Positions 21,665-34,444 of a stretch of DNA of 64,000 nucleotides are shown piece by piece; within the stretch, counting starts at the first letter, position 1; each line of letters begins with the position of its first letter. Location: the NCBI GenBank assembly GCA_009746045.1, contig RPFO01000584.1, positions 1,566,343 to 1,630,342 of the forward strand, read 5' to 3'. The position numbers and the translations under genes are program-made. Source of the stretch: Mesostigma viride (taxonomy: Eukaryota > Streptophyta > Mesostigmatophyceae > Mesostigmatales > Mesostigmataceae). Under the pieces are notes generated by a model, which saw only the letters and a list, made by a program, of their open reading frames with translations, was not told where the DNA came from and ran no database searches.

Positions 21665-22395
21665 TTGTGGCATTAATTAATTAATTAATTAAACTCGTGC
21701 TCCCGTTGGGGAGTCACGGAGCACCGAAGTGCTTTTAATCCCTGTGTGTGCACTACAGGAGAAAGGGCAGAGACCCCCAGTCTCCTTCATGCCAAAGGCA
21801 TGCCACAGCTGCAATCGGGCGCGGCTAGCTAAAAGGACAGGCTAACGATCCGGCAAACTGTGGGTGCAATAAGACCCATGTGAGCATATCATAGCAAGGA
21901 GCGTGGGCAAGTAATCTGAACATAGCCAGGGCGTAGCATGGCTGTACTAGGACTAGGCTAAGGCTATGGCTGGTTGTGTACCGTGCGTTGGCGGCACGTG
22001 ACTAGGTGTGTTGGCACAGCTAGGCAACATTCTAGGCATGGCTGCCTTAGCGGCAGTGACGCCAATGGTTACAAGCTAGGGCTATTGCTATTCTAGCCCG
22101 CTGGGGGCGTCCACATCTTGTGGTTGATCATCAGGTCCCCGCCCCTCCAGTACACCTTGGGCTTCGGGGGGTCCTGCTTATGGCGGAGGTATTCCGGCCA
22201 CAGGTCGCGTCGCTGCTGTTGCTGAGCGGGGGTGAGGTCGTCATCCAGCGTCCAGGTGAGGTCGTGCAACCGCTTGCGACGAGAGAGGAACCGCTGCTTA
22301 TCCTCAGGGGAGGAGAAGGTGAGTAGGACTGGTGGGGGAGCCGCCTTGTCCCGTGAGTGGGGAAGGCGCTGTGGCATGCCTCTGCATGGCATGAA
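21665..22395 (-). mobile_element. 5'-truncated ORF1-type element
   Basis: Nearly identical to 16385-17070. It keeps the hairpin (21700-21713), the TTAATTAA tail and the last third of ORF1 (22093-22380, from HRLPHSRDKAA to WTPPAG). The 5' end is an abrupt truncation at about 22380, next to a word resembling the 3' UTR (ATGCCTCTGCATGGCATGAAGGAG). Confidence 0.8.
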
Positions 22396-22399
22396 GGAG

Positions 22400-22477
22400 A
22401 ATTAATTAATTAATTAATAGACACGTGACTGCGTCACGTGAGCATAAGTCCTCAGTGGGAGGGGAACATGGGATGGG
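22400..22477 (-). mobile_element. Inverted copy of the CACGTGACGCAGTCACG retroelement end
   Basis: Reverse complement of 16080-16155, including the ATTA tail at 22400-22420. The other side runs into a GGGATGGGATGGATGG word that is the simple tail of the reverse transcriptase element. Confidence 0.6.
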
Positions 22478-23596
22478 ATGGATGGTATAAGCTATCTAGG
22501 TCCTAGTTACAGGGGTGTGGGCACCGCGGCCCGAATCGCTATGAATGCCATACTTGGTCACACGCGGAGCCCCCACAGGCTTGGGGGTGGTCTCCTTCAT
22601 CACTACTTGCCATCTATCCTTGCGCACCACCATCTGCCTCCATATTACAGACAAACCAGGAGGCTGCCCGGGGGTGAGCCCGTCACGTCTAGTGTAGCAC
22701 ATGTCCATGCCGAGTCTATCACGAAAAGTCCACTGGTGGCGGCCCTGCCGCGCGCGCGGCCGGGGGCACGCCAGGTGAGGACATATCGCCCAGGCTGGGC
22801 GGGCTTGGTGCCAGCTAGTCTATCTGATGTATCTACCTGATCTGTGCGGGCCAGGTGCCCGGCTAGGCCCAGGCGCCTGTGCCTAATAATGTGGGAAACA
22901 TAGGGCAAATCAGCGTACAAATCCTCATTACTAATGTGCAAACCAAAGGGGATGTTAAGGGCCTTACGCAGCATCTTGGTGACGGCGCCGTCGAGTCGTT
23001 GCTCCAGCTCCTGCATCAGTGTCCACGTCTCGGCGCCGTAGGTCAGGATCGTCAGAATGACGACCTTGAAGAGGTCACGCTTGACGATCCGGGGTAGGGC
23101 GGGGTTGCTCCACCAGCGGCGGTGGTCATGGAGGTGCGCCCACGCCATGCCGATCCGTGTCGTCATGTCGTCCTCGCAGTCGGGAAGCCAACTGCCGAGC
23201 AGCTTGAAGCGGCCTGTTCAAAGGAGGGTAGTTGACCTCGGCATCGTCTAAGAGGCGGAGTGTGGGTGGGGGCCCTGCCATGCCGAGGGCCAGGGCCTCC
23301 GTTTTGGGGCTGATTTCTAGACCAACCGCCCGAGCCTCGAGCGCCAGGCAGTCCAGCCAAAGTTGGGCAGACTCCGGCTTCTCGATGAGCGTGATGTCGT
23401 CGGCATAAATGAGGTCAGCTAGTAAATTCTGCTTGTTAGTCGGCCCCCCTTCCCCAAGCTCGTTCGTGATCGCTAGGCCAGGGGCACGGCCTGCAATGCT
23501 AGCAAAGCGAGCACGTGCCTGGCGCATAACATAATCCACTACAATAATAAACAGGTACGGCGACAGGACGCAACCCTGCCAGACGCCGGTCTGCAT
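22478..23596 (-). pseudogene. Non-LTR reverse transcriptase (ORF2), 3' fragment
   Basis: Two overlapping open frames on the minus strand. 23596-23126 has RT motifs GVWQGCVLSPYLFIIVVDY and LIYADDITL, where YADD is the catalytic box; 23166-22645 continues with the region after RT (LTYGAETWTLMQELEQRLDG, RRLGLAGHLARTDQ) typical of non-LTR ORF2. A frameshift near 23170 joins them. There is no endonuclease part: the fragment starts abruptly at 23596. The 3' UTR ends in ACCATCCATCCCATCCCATG, a short ATCC-type tail. Confidence 0.85.
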
Positions 23597-23833
23597 GGAA
23601 TGGATGGTATAAGCTATCTAGGTCCTAGTTACAGGGGTGTGGGCACCGCGGCCCGAATCGCTATATGAATGCCATACTTGGTCACACGCGGAGCCCCCAC
23701 AGGCTTGGGGGTGTTCAATTGAAGGAGAAAGGGGGTCTCTGCCCTTTCTTCCTGTAGTGCACACACAGGGATTAAAAGCACTTCGGTGCTCCGTGACTCC
23801 CCAACGGGAGCACAAGTTTAATTAATTAATTAA
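23597..23833 (+). mobile_element. Chimera of two retroelement 3' ends
   Basis: 23597-23720 repeats the ORF2-element 3' UTR (as at 22478-22600, minus orientation). 23721-23833 is the ORF1-element 3' end in plus orientation with the CTCCCCAACGGGAG hairpin (23797-23810) and a TTAATTAA tail. Confidence 0.7.
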
Positions 23834-23904
23834 GTCTGAAGCCCTGCTGTAAAGTCAATGCCATTTGGAAATGTGTACCTGATGACATGATGTGAATTAA
23901 AATC

Positions 23905-24165
23905 AAAGTAGAACATATCTCCAGATCGCGTTTTTCCGCGTTTTCCGCGGCCCGGCACTGAACGCAAATGGTTTTCACCTTTGCCGAGTGCCTGATCAGA
24001 ATATCTCCGTTGGGAGTATATATGCATGTAACACATATCCCTGAGAAGGGGCATATGGTTTTTTATACATTCTGAGCTACAACCTGCAGGTGGAGGAATG
24101 TAAACAGCCACCTGCTCTGGATGCACAAGGTGCACCTGCACCACCATGTATTCCAGCAACAAAAT
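23905..24165 (-). mobile_element. tRNA-like repeat body joined to a hairpin-type 3' UTR
   Basis: 23912-24003 matches, in opposite orientation, the repeat at 62145-62232 and 62533-62632 (TTCTGATCAG, CGGCAAAGGTGAAAACC, GGGCCGCGGAAAACGCGG). It joins directly to a CTCCCAACGGAG hairpin (24005-24016) and to a 3' UTR like that at 34040-34433. Confidence 0.6.
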
Positions 24166-24605
24166 AAACGTTCGGGCATGGGGTGGAAGATGATTTTGGG
24201 TACGCTAGAGCCAGGGCATGGCGTCTCAGCAAAGAGTGACTCTTTGCATAGGCAAAACATGGCCAAGTACTTAAACGCTAACATGATGTGAATGTCGTGA
24301 ACTAAATATTTATTTTATATTTTTTAAAAACATTATCTGCGAACAAAGAATTGAGAAACACAGGCTGAGCCAACAGCAGCAAGACGGAATCTAGTATTTG
24401 TGTTCTTTTGGAGGGACGCCATACACTCCCAAGATCAACGTCAGACTGGAGACACATAATACATTACGGTCCAGCACAGCTGGGCCGCCCGTTGAAATAT
24501 GCGGCGAGGATTAACATGTAGAGTAGACACACAATACTGCAGGGATATATGCAAATTCGTGGCCCCATATGCCGTTGTCATTATTGTTACTAATTGTACT
24601 ATTTG
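24166..24605. other. Intergenic gap before the ZIP stop codon
   Basis: Nothing recognisable. It should include the 3' UTR of the ZIP gene, which runs leftwards from 24605. Confidence 0.4.
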
Positions 24606-24983
24606 TCAATGGTCTGCGTGCGCGTCAGGGCCACAGTGCTTGTCATGAAGCGCGGTCAACCCTACAGCCACCGCACCCAGAATTATGAGGGAGAAACGCT
24701 TGGCCACGTGGCCAACGGCCATCCATTTTGTGTGGACCTCGCTGATCCGCATGAGCTCAGGGAAGATGTCAACAAGCGCCACAAAGATAAGGATTCCCTG
24801 CAGGGTTGGAATGACAGTGGCGTTCACATGTATCACATCCACAGAAAGAGTGTCAAACTACACAAGAACAAGAATAGCTCAGATTGCCAAAGAGCAGTTA
24901 TGTCCAAAAAAGGTCTAAGTGCATCTCCCCCCTTGCCCCCCAGCCCTTGCCTCGGAAACCCAACCACTCCCTTTCCCAACCCT

Positions 24984-25020
<37 letters not shown>

Positions 25021-28000
25021 CTTCCAATACCACTATTGCACATATGCATGCCTAGAAAAGAAGCTTTTGTTGAAATGTACGGTCTCAAACAGAAGCTTAG
25101 TACACTGACCCTGCAGATACCTAACATACGGGCAAGCAATCCACGCTAACAATCTGCAGTCAATTCTGTACGAAGTATAGATGTCATTGTAGAGCTGACC
25201 CGGCAAAGCCTGTTCCACAAACCATTAAGTATATGTATCGTGGGCTATTCAACTGGGAAACTAGGGCATTCGGCCAAGCTATTATCCTATTTCACACGTC
25301 CGGCCTCCTGGCCGTGTCGGCTTCCTCCTCGGCCATTTTGCCCTAGTTAAGTCTGGGGGGGTACTATGGCTCGGCTGGGTGCCAGGGCAGGGACACCTGG
25401 GGTGCCAGCAGGGCGAACCGAGCCATGCAACCCTCATGGCTGCATTGATAAGAATTAGAACTACCATCCATGCAGAGAGCGTAGCATGCATGAAAGCTTC
25501 TGGTGGCGGTAGCAGCTAGTGCTAATTGATAGTCCCGCCTTCCAAGAACATTTATTTCAGGATACAGGTAACCCAGGTATTTACCTGCAAGCTTCGCTTA
25601 CGCTCAAGCTCACATCTTCTGCGCTCCCTTGCAACTACCTAGATTTAAACGTTTCCCACAATACGTGAGGATGGCGCATCAAGAGCTATGACAAACTTTT
25701 TGAATCCCATTTTCACATGATTAATTCATCCGTGTTCCAGCTATTGACAGTGCCATATCAGATTCCGCCAAATATGGCGTAGTCGGTAGTACCCAGCCAA
25801 TTCCATGGAGCTATTCTCTAGTTTTTGTTCTCACAGAAAAGGTTTCATTTGCGACATTGTGTTCTTATTGCACACCATCGTTCAGAAAGGCTACAACCAA
25901 CCAACGTAAGAGTCATGTTACGCCAAGTCAAGATTTTTCGTACACAGCGATCACATATCTATGTCTCATTTACACACCCCAAATCACAAATTAGGCAAAT
26001 GATTTCCCGTTTAGCATACCATCAATTGTGTTTCCACTAAATGCCCCATAGATAGAGCACCCTTGTCCTACTAACCTCCATTTTGTTTTTTCTGCCCTAT
26101 TTTATAGTCACACCAAGGTTTAGTTGCTCTGCATGTTAGCCAGCCATAAATTTAAATGACCCAAGCAACACATTCCATCTCCATTCATTCCCATAATCCT
26201 AAACGACTCGATAAACGCGGATATGTATGACAAAGGCAGGCTCGAGCTACCAAGATCCGGCCGGATTTATTCCCGATTTCTGGCCTGCTCTGGTTATCTC
26301 ATTGATATCCTTGGTTCTTTGTCTTAATGCACGTTATCCCTCACACCAGGACCTGGTTCCCGATTCCAGCCGCCCCAAGGTTTGATTTTAATTGTTTCCT
26401 TTCTGTCTCATACACATTAATTAATTAACTAACTAAACTCGTGCTCCCGTTGGGGAGTCACGGAGCACCGGAGTGCTTTTAAGCCCTGTATGTGCACAAC
26501 AGGAAGAAAGGGCAGAGACCCCCTTTCTCCTTCATGCCAGAGGCATGCCACAGCAGCAATCGGACACGATAGACGTTCCGGCAAGTTCTGTGGGTGCAAT
26601 AAGATCCGTGTGAGCATATCATAACACGGAGCGTGGGCAAGTAAGCTAATCATGGCCAGAACGTAGCATGGCTGGCTGTATACAAGGTCTAAGCTAAGGC
26701 TATGGCTGGTTGTGTACCGTGCGTTAGCGGTGCACGTGACTAGGTATGGTGGCATGGCTAGGCAACCATTCTAGTAGTTGTCTCACTTCATTCTAGGCAT
26801 GGCTGCCATGGCGCGACAGTAAGTCATAAACATATGTGCTCTCCGCACCGTGCTCACTGCGGCATGTCGTCTCATGTAAGTTTTGCTTCACTTTTCTACT
26901 TACCATATACTATATCTCATTAATAATAATAATATTTCTGACATGTTTTTATTTCTAATACACTTGCCATTTCTTATTTATTTGTAGGTGTTCGTTCTCA
27001 TCTCCGTTCTCCTTATAATATCCCCTTCGCATATGTGTTTGTAATAACCTGGCCGAGCTAGCTTGAACATGAAGCATTGCACACTGTTGGGAGGGAGATC
27101 CAGTATGTACCATGGGCGCTCAAACTATATATGAACGAACTCCTTACCTGTATATAAGAACTCCTTACGCCCAACAGTGTGTCATCCTGCATTTTCAGAT
27201 TTGCTTCCCCGTTCCAGCCATGATCTCCATTCCACGCCATGGTTACACTACACACTTGCTTTCCTCATCTACTCTCTTCTACCCATTTACCCCTTGATTT
27301 CTCCGCCCTCCCCAGCTCTTCTCTCTATCATTCCATTCAGCTAGCCCAGGTAGCCTCGCGGCTGCCGTACTCTCGCGCCTCCCTTTACAGAAAAAGGGGA
27401 AAAAAAAATTAACGAGAAAAAAATAAAAAAGGTCCATGTCATGCAGGAAGTCAGCATGCCATGCGCCCGACAGCGGTCTCACTTATATAATAGCTAGAGC
27501 CTGACGTACCACACTGTACGAGGCAAGGACAGATTGGGCGGAAGACGAGATCTTGGCCGTCGCCAGGCCGACGATGGCGCCGAGGATGCAGCTCATGGCG
27601 GACGCCAGGTTCACGCCCAGAGCCGTCCACAGCGACAGCCCCGCGCGGCGCAACAGCACAAAGTCGCTGAGCTCTTGCGGTATCTCGTGGAGAACGATGG
27701 CGGCCGTCACGGCCCATCCGGCGGAGGTACCGCAGAGCTGCCCATCCGGCACGGCATGGCACGGCAAGATGGGGCCAATACGCAGAGGGATGTGACAAGG
27801 TTGACGAGTTGAGCGGTTGAGAATGTCACAAGCCCAGTCTTACAAGGTACATAAGAAACATATGCTACTTCGAGCTCTAATAATTCACTTATTGACCATC
27901 ATGAAATAGCCACCAAGCTCTCCTCCCCCTCCTCTCTTCCCCCTGCTCGCTGCCCCTCTCGCCACCCCCCCCTTCCCCCGAATGAAAACATGCATACATG

Positions 28001-29941
28001 CGTATACATGCACGTGGGCACGGGCATGACACGCAGAACAAAAACACAAATAGGCAGTTGCAAATTCCAGAGAACCATGTTGGTGCGCAAGAAAATTAAG
28101 TACAACTCAAGGATCAATGCTTGCCGTACATGTTCACGGCATCTATACGCGGTTGGGAGGTCTCTTGGGGTCATGGTTTGCAAGTGACCGGCTCGCTAAT
28201 ACTGCGAGTGACATGTTGACAACATGGGCGGCAGACAACCTTTGGCGAGTAAACAGCGGCAAACAACCTTTGGCAAGATTTTACATTGTTACGGCCAGAT
28301 GTCCAATAACAGAACCTAACTAAATAGGCTTGGACGTAACACAAGTAAGCAGCGGCAAACAACCTTTAGAGAGTAGTAGGAAGTAGTCGCCTAGCTGGGG
28401 AGTGGGGAGCATGGCAAGGGTTCATGAGAGGTAGTGAAACTAGTTAGAGGCGCCTATAGCGGGAACACGTGCGCCAGCCCACACCCGGGCTCACTCACCG
28501 AGAATGACACACCGATGACCAGCCCGTCCACCAGGTTGCACACCAGGTCACCCAGCAGGATGGCGAACGCGACGCTCTTCACCGAGACCATCCGCATCGT
28601 CATCCGGTGCTTAAGGCTGGGGCGATGCTCGTGTGTGTCGTCGTGAGAGTGGCACATAGTACCGACTGGTCCAGGCGCCTCCTGCCCCGCCTTGTCTTGC
28701 ACCTCGATGGCTGTCATCTTCTGGCCTGTCCCTGCTGGGAGGCTGTCCTCCCCGCCGTGGGTGACGCACTTTGCGCCCTCGTCCTCCTCCAGCAGCACGG
28801 GGTGGCCCATCGGCAGAGACGCCGGCTGCCTTGGGGCTGCCTTCTTCACGCCTTGCTTCTCGGGTGCCGTGAATACCGGGAGGTCAGCGCAAACAACGCC
28901 GCACTCGTGGGAATGGATTCCCATGCATGTCCGCACGCAACGCACGAGGGATTTTAGCAGGTACCCGGTCATGATGCCCCCCAGGACCGCGGTCCCCGTG
29001 CGCCAGGCAAACCGGCCATCCTTATCCCCTTCGGCGGCCTCGGGCAGCAAGTGCGTGAATATCAAGGAGATGATCGCGCCGACAGCCAGGGAGCTCATGT
29101 AGTCACTCGCATGGTGTAATGAATGCTGGGCAAAGTTGGTGACGCAGGTGAGCAAGATAACACCTACAAGGGAGATCAGGGAGATAAGAATGGAGGCCAG
29201 TATTGCAAGGCCCCACCGTTCAGAAACCGAGTTTTTCACGGAGTCTTCCTCCTCCTCCGGCTCTCCATGCCCTTCAGTTGGCTTGCAATGCCACGTGACA
29301 GGAATGCCCCCCGGAAACGTAAGGCTTACAGCACTATCGTCTAAGTGTTCACCTCCACGCCCGTCTCCATGGCCATCCCCATGACCGACTTCCTCTTCTG
29401 CATGCTCGTCACCATCACTCTTATCTGCAGGCTCCCGCTCGTACGCCTCATCCTCATGATGCTCGTCGCGGTGATGCTCGGCGGCGCACGCGTAGCTGCC
29501 TGTGCTGGTGGTTACAATCGCCTCGCCAGCAGACATCATGGCATCCCTGGTAGGCCTGCATTGAAGGAAATCCCAGGACACCCCCTCCATTTCCGTCGAG
29601 TCAAGCTTTTGATCGCCATCAATGTCACGCGACGATAGAAGTGAGGACGCATTCGGGCAAGCCGCACGCTCATCGGGACGTTTCAGGACGGCTACCATTA
29701 AGTGCTCGATCTCCCCCGCGTTCAGGAGGCCGTCCCCGTCCTTGTCATACGTGCTAACGATGTCACCGCTAGAAGCTGCGCATGAGGGTGTACTTACGCC
29801 GAGTAAGACTAGAGTCATGAACAGGCAACAGCCAGCTGCAAGCGATGGCCACGGCGCGGCTTGGCCGCAAAATATCTTTGGAGGTGACCGCAAGGCGGAC
29901 CGCGTCGCGTCGATGTTGCACATTCGCTTTGCTGCACGCAT
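24606..29941 (-). CDS. ZIP-family metal transporter with N-terminal EF-hand pair
   Basis: Three exons: 29941-28499, 27737-27510 and 24797-24606 (stop), all phase 0 with GT-AG borders; 620 residues. The first ATG in the frame is 29941. A hydrophobic stretch (about residues 34-55) looks like a signal peptide. Then come two EF-hand loops, DKDGDGLLNAGE (66-77) and DIDGDQKLDSTE (106-117), and a His/Asp/Glu-rich segment (about 155-205). The ZIP core has membrane segments near 242-266, 280-300 (ending FTHLLPEA), 314-336 and 457-479, a long cytosolic-type loop with HSHDDTHEH, then HEIPQELSDF (from 498) and, in exon 3, FVALVDIFPEL. ZIP proteins move Zn, Fe or Mn into the cytosol. TM4 reads CNLVDG where HNxxDG is usual, and TM5 has Gln where many LZT-type members have the second His. 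Intron 2 is 2.7 kb and holds a same-strand retroelement end. Confidence 0.92.
24988..25016 (+). repeat. T29 homopolymer in ZIP intron 2
   Basis: Twenty-nine T residues about 190 bases upstream (in gene sense) of the exon 3 acceptor. In gene sense it is poly(A), so it may be a retroposition scar. Run length is uncertain. Confidence 0.8.
26418..26815 (-). mobile_element. ORF1-element 3' UTR inside ZIP intron 2
   Basis: Homologous to 16385-16800. Minus orientation: hairpin at 26444-26457, then TTAGTTAGTTAATTAATTAA tail. It is more diverged than the other copies and contains no ORF1. Confidence 0.75.
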
Positions 29942-30470
29942 TAGAATTCCTCGTGTTATCAATGTGCGAGTACTAGTGTTTATACCGATATATATGTTAT
30001 GGCGACATGCAGTACAGGCGATCGCGAAGTGCGCTGCAGCATGCAGATCACGTCCCGATGCAGACAGGAAAATTAGCGTTCTGCGGAAGCTTCAGGATGA
30101 CAGAAACGGTGCAGCAGATACTGCGAGCTCGTAAATTTCGGCGACTTGACTTTTTGCTGGAGTCAAGTTGAGCTTCGCCCAGGAATAATCTCAGCAAAAT
30201 TTGCGGAGACACAACGTCGATGCGTAGCTTAGTGTCGATCCGACGTGGGTGGGTAGGGCGAGGTGATCACCTGCGCCCGCCGGCCGCGTGCAATGCGGTG
30301 TTCCGCTGGCTGCTAGGACCTGAATCCCGTGCCATCGAGCAAATCTGTCAAAGCGCGGTCACGCTCGTCAGATGATGCACGGCGAAATTGAACGGCTAGA
30401 TTCTGCCGTCTTTGGGCAAAGCGACCTAAAACTGATGCTAACATAGGGGTTACCCGTTACACAAAGTCGA
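29942..30470. other. Upstream region of the ZIP gene
   Basis: It should contain the ZIP promoter on the minus strand. No TATA box or known operator stands out. Open frames here are not supported by composition or similarity. Confidence 0.35.
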
Positions 30471-30780
30471 CTGAACTAGGGTTGTACCGAATAGTGTTCC
30501 GAATACCGAATATCCCCCGAATACCGAACCGAACTGCTGCCCATGTGCGGCGTGGGACACAACAACAACAACAACAGCAACAACAACCGAACCGAACACC
30601 GAATTTGTTCAGTATACGGCGAACGCTCTGTCCGTCTGAACATAGGTATTCGGTATCGGTATCGGGAGGCAAGCTCTACTTCCGAACATGTTCGGTATCG
30701 AAATCGGGACACCCTACTATTCGACGAATATATTCGTAGTTCCGAATATCGAATAGCAGTACCCCTACTAGCGGGCGGCG
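30470..30780. repeat. CCGAATA-rich repeat with CAA array, possible hAT-type remnant
   Basis: Dense degenerate repeats of CCGAATACCGAA and GGTATCGGTATC on both strands, enclosing a (CAA)n block at 30553-30590. The left edge TAGGGTTGTACCGAATA and, inverted, the right edge TAGTAGGGGTACTGCTATTCG are loosely similar, as in some hAT-type miniature elements. No clear 8-bp target duplication is present. Confidence 0.35.
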
Positions 30781-30999
30781 CAGCCTCCAGCCTCCACTCA
30801 CCAGCTGGCGCGGTCATGCCTCCGCCGACGCAGAGTTAGGCCAACGCCCCAAAGCTGCATGCACTGTGCAGGGAAGGCAATTGTGCTCGTCTTAAGTATC
30901 AAGCAGTTGCCAGTTGCTGTTGGTGTTGCATGGTGAGGGTTGCAGATGTTATAGGAACAGCTGGTACAATGTTGCTATGCCGGCATGATGAAGTTACTC

Positions 31000-31735
31000 T
31001 TGCATTTTGTGTCCATGTGCCTCCAATGAACCGTCTCGCCACAATCATGACGGATGCTAGTGAGCACCCTCCACCCCGCTACTGCGGACCCCACTCGCCC
31101 CACTCCCCTGCCTGCACCCCACCCACAAATGTACATTACAGACATCCACATGCCGCTATCCATCCCCCCATGACTACGGACCACTCTCGATCGCCCCCAC
31201 GCGGCTGAGGTCGGTCCCCCACAATGACTGAACACCGCCGGTAACACCCGGCCCGCCGCCCTCCTCAGTCCCCAAACCATACGCTGCCCTCCTCCCGGCC
31301 AAACCATTCGCTGACCCACCCGACCATGATCCACCTTGAGTCCCCCTAACCAACCTATGCGACTACCACCCCTCCGTCGGTATTATGACCTCCACCACCT
31401 TCACAACCAACATCGCAAACCCCCCACTAACTCACTTTTAAACCACCCTACCGCCCCACAACGAGGTTCCCCTACACCGACCACTGCACTCACCCCCTCC
31501 GGGGCAACCAGCCAATTGTCCGCTCAACCAGAACTAACACTGCTGCACCGGCCAGCCGCCCACCGACAAGCCCGCCTACGTACCATAGGCAAGCCACCAA
31601 CGCAACCCAAGCATCCCCACCCCTTACACGAACCTGTGACCCGGCCCACGCACGAGCGAACCACATTGACAACTGCGTCCCACAACTACTACATAATCAA
31701 CCCCTAACAATGTCCCCCATGACACCTGCCAAAAG
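31000..31735. other. C-rich low-complexity intergenic DNA
   Basis: Strong C over G skew on the plus strand with loose CCACCC words. No gene is supported. Confidence 0.5.
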
Positions 31736-31771
31736 GGGGGGGGGGGGGGGTTCCCCCCCCCCCCCCCCCCC
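31735..31771. repeat. Poly-G/poly-C hairpin
   Basis: About 16 G residues, two T residues, then about 19 C residues, a near-perfect inverted repeat with a two-base loop. Lengths could be assembly-sensitive. Confidence 0.8.
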
Positions 31772-32254
31772 TCCCCCAACTGAACCAGCCACACACACAA
31801 CAATACCTCGGGCCGGTATTGTCGGTAGTCTAGCGACGCACCGGCTGTGACCGTCCTGACTGACCACGACCACAAGCCACCAACCAGACCCACGCCCCCA
31901 CCGACCCACCCCCACACTGACACGTCCAGGTACATACATCCTGCACCAATTAGCACTCGAGGAGACTACTGCCGTTCCGCGTTGCGGTTCCCGGCCATGA
32001 GGCGGAGGTCGGGGGCCACGTCGATGTGCATCGACGGGAAGTATCCATGCTGTATCTGGTAATGTGCTCTCCCATCTATGGGCACCACTCCATCGAGGCT
32101 ACTTGGCATGCGATCGATTGCTAGGATACATCTTGTTGTGAACTCGCGCGCATAGGTTTCCGATGATGCAACCGTCCATGTCCCAGTGCCCCGATAGTAC
32201 CACCGATACTAAATATATCCAGCCCTCGGCCACTACAGATTCTCTGCTGCCCTT

Positions 32255-32300
32255 GGGCGGCGTGGGACACAACATCATCAACAACAACAAGCCATCAAGT
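32255..32300 (+). repeat. Shared GGCGGCGTGGGACACAACA word with CAA tail
   Basis: CTGCTGCCC, then a GCGGCGTGGGACACAACA word, followed by CAT/CAA triplets. The same arrangement occurs at 30534-30590, which suggests the 3' end of a small retroelement family with a (CAA)n tail. Confidence 0.4.
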
Positions 32301-34028
32301 AACGTGCGTTGCATGTAACTTTCACGTTAAAACTTTCGTCCGACTCGGCGGACTGGAGCCCATTTTTGGAAGAACATCTAGTTAGTATTCGGCAAGTTAG
32401 TTGTCTCCTTGATCTAGTTAGTATTCGGCAATGACCACCCCACCCACCCTGCCGCGCCGCGCCCCGCCACGCCGCCGGCCCACCCCCCCGTTAGGACGTA
32501 CCCGCCACGCCGCCGGCCCACCCCCCGTTAGGAGCGAATAACCACCCAAGCAGATGCCCCTGCCCTATTAACCCGCGTTTTTTAAATTAGAACGCGATAT
32601 ATTGCGTTGTAAGCTTTTTTTAGAACGCGTATAGCACCTAAGGAATTATTTTTTCATTGTCATGTATATACTTTCCTGAAAGCCCATAAATCAAAGGATT
32701 TTTTGAGCTACTCATGCAGACCTACAAAATGCTTATTCATTAGAGAGATACACTGGTTTGAATACAGGGGGGTCTGACCATGACCGCGATTTCTTGACCC
32801 TACTGGTCACAAGTCATGTGCTTATTCACAAATGGTTCATGAAAAAAATCTGGCTTCTTGCACGAGCTATGGGCAACATATGCAGCTAGAACATATGCAG
32901 GCCTGATCAGAACATATGCAGGCTCTGTTAAACAAAACTCAGGCCCATTGGGCCACTGGAGCTATTTTTCATTAGCATCACAATTACAACGCAGTACAAC
33001 GCAGTGGGAAACATGAGAGCCCTTCACAACATTACGCAACGACACGAGCCCCATAAACGGTGCCATAGTGAGCTTGGAGGGTCAAAACGTTGAAAATAGG
33101 TGTTGTATAAGTTATACAGCATCAAACATGCATCAAACATCATGACTGGATGACCTAATATGACAGAATCAGGCAGCCATAGCCAAAGCATCATCCACTC
33201 TCACAACGTGTTGAGCACATGCCTCGTGGGAACGGAGGTGCTGGGTTTTCATTCCATAACGCGTGCAATACTGAAAGAAAGAGGCGCGTGTAATGCAAGG
33301 CTTGGATAGGTTGAGTGATCCATGAGCTTACATGCAGGCAAAGATGACGCTGGAATGCATGCTAGCAAATGGTGGCAAGATGCTAACAACACATGATTAT
33401 ACACCATGATTATGGGCACCTAGCTGATCTTCTTGCACAATCAATGCAGTATAAACCATCAACATCCAATCCTGACACGTAGATATATGCACGGCTTGAC
33501 GACGTATACACTGCAACCTGCTATGGCTGACATGCAAGCAACGTCGAGTAGGATGGCGGTCTTAGAGAGGCTGGGCAGAGGTCGGTAGAAATAAGTGGAA
33601 AACTGGCAGAAACTATGTAGAAACACGATATACTTACGCCTGCAAGCACTATTGAGCCGGTGGCAGAGGCCATTTCCAGGAAAATACAGCATACCGTAGC
33701 AATATAGCCACGGTCACGCCTTACGCTATTTGCAGGCACCATCATGCCCGGAGCTAGGTACCCAATAAAAGTCTGCACAAATCTCGGTTTAGCCGAGAGT
33801 CCGGGCGTTCGGAATGAATAAACATATGTGTTAAGAAGTCGAAACACCATGGAAATACCAAGCATGGTGCCGCAGCAGACCCGAGTCTTGACGTAATAAT
33901 ATGTATGCCGGTTTCCAGGGTTTGATCCGCATGAAAGTTGGGTGAGAAACTGGAAAAAACTACGTTTCCTTTGCCCCAGTACCTCTTGAAACAAACTCGT
34001 AGAAACCTAATTATCAACCTTTGAACGC

Positions 34029-34444
34029 ATCATCATGGTATCTAGCCGCGCCCAGCCTACAATGGGACCTCCCATGGATGATGCATTAAGAATTGAGCCA
34101 TGCGATGCCTATGCAGGGAGTTACTCTCTGCTGAGATACCATGTGTACACCAGCTATAGCCTAGCCACATACTCTCCACCCCATATGTCATGCAGGCCTT
34201 CTAGGCCCTCTCCTCAAGCCCCCCCTGGGTGCCTGTGCTTGTTAAGTAGGCATGAACCATCGATCATGGCGGTGCAGGTGCACCTTGTGCACCCAGAGCA
34301 GGTGACAGTTGTACATCCTCCACCTGCAGGTTGTAGCCCTGATTGTATTACAAACCCATAGATGCCCCTTTCTCAGGGCTATGTGTTACATATGCTCCCA
34401 ACGGAGCTATGATTTTAATTAATTAATTAATTAATCATCATGGT
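34029..34444 (+). mobile_element. 394-bp retroelement insertion with 11-bp target duplication
   Basis: The insert 34040-34433 is flanked by ATCATCATGGT at 34029-34039 and 34434-34444. Element Y holds the same locus with a single copy (reverse complement at 39190-39200), which is a natural empty site. The insert ends in CTCCCAACGGAG (34395-34406), then a TTAATTAA tail, and is homologous to the 3' UTR of the ORF1 element at 43660-43945 (shared GCAGGGAG and ACTCTCTGCTGAGA words). Confidence 0.9.

Noticed and set aside
22645..23596. Telomerase or group II intron reverse transcriptase
   Set aside because: The YADD box with the GVxQGCxLSP motif and the downstream ETWTL/GLAGHLARTD region is typical of non-LTR ORF2. 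No telomerase T motif or intron maturase domain is seen.
28607..29638. Plus-strand open frames opposite ZIP exon 1
   Set aside because: Shadows of the minus-strand ZIP exon, which is supported by conserved family motifs and splice phases.
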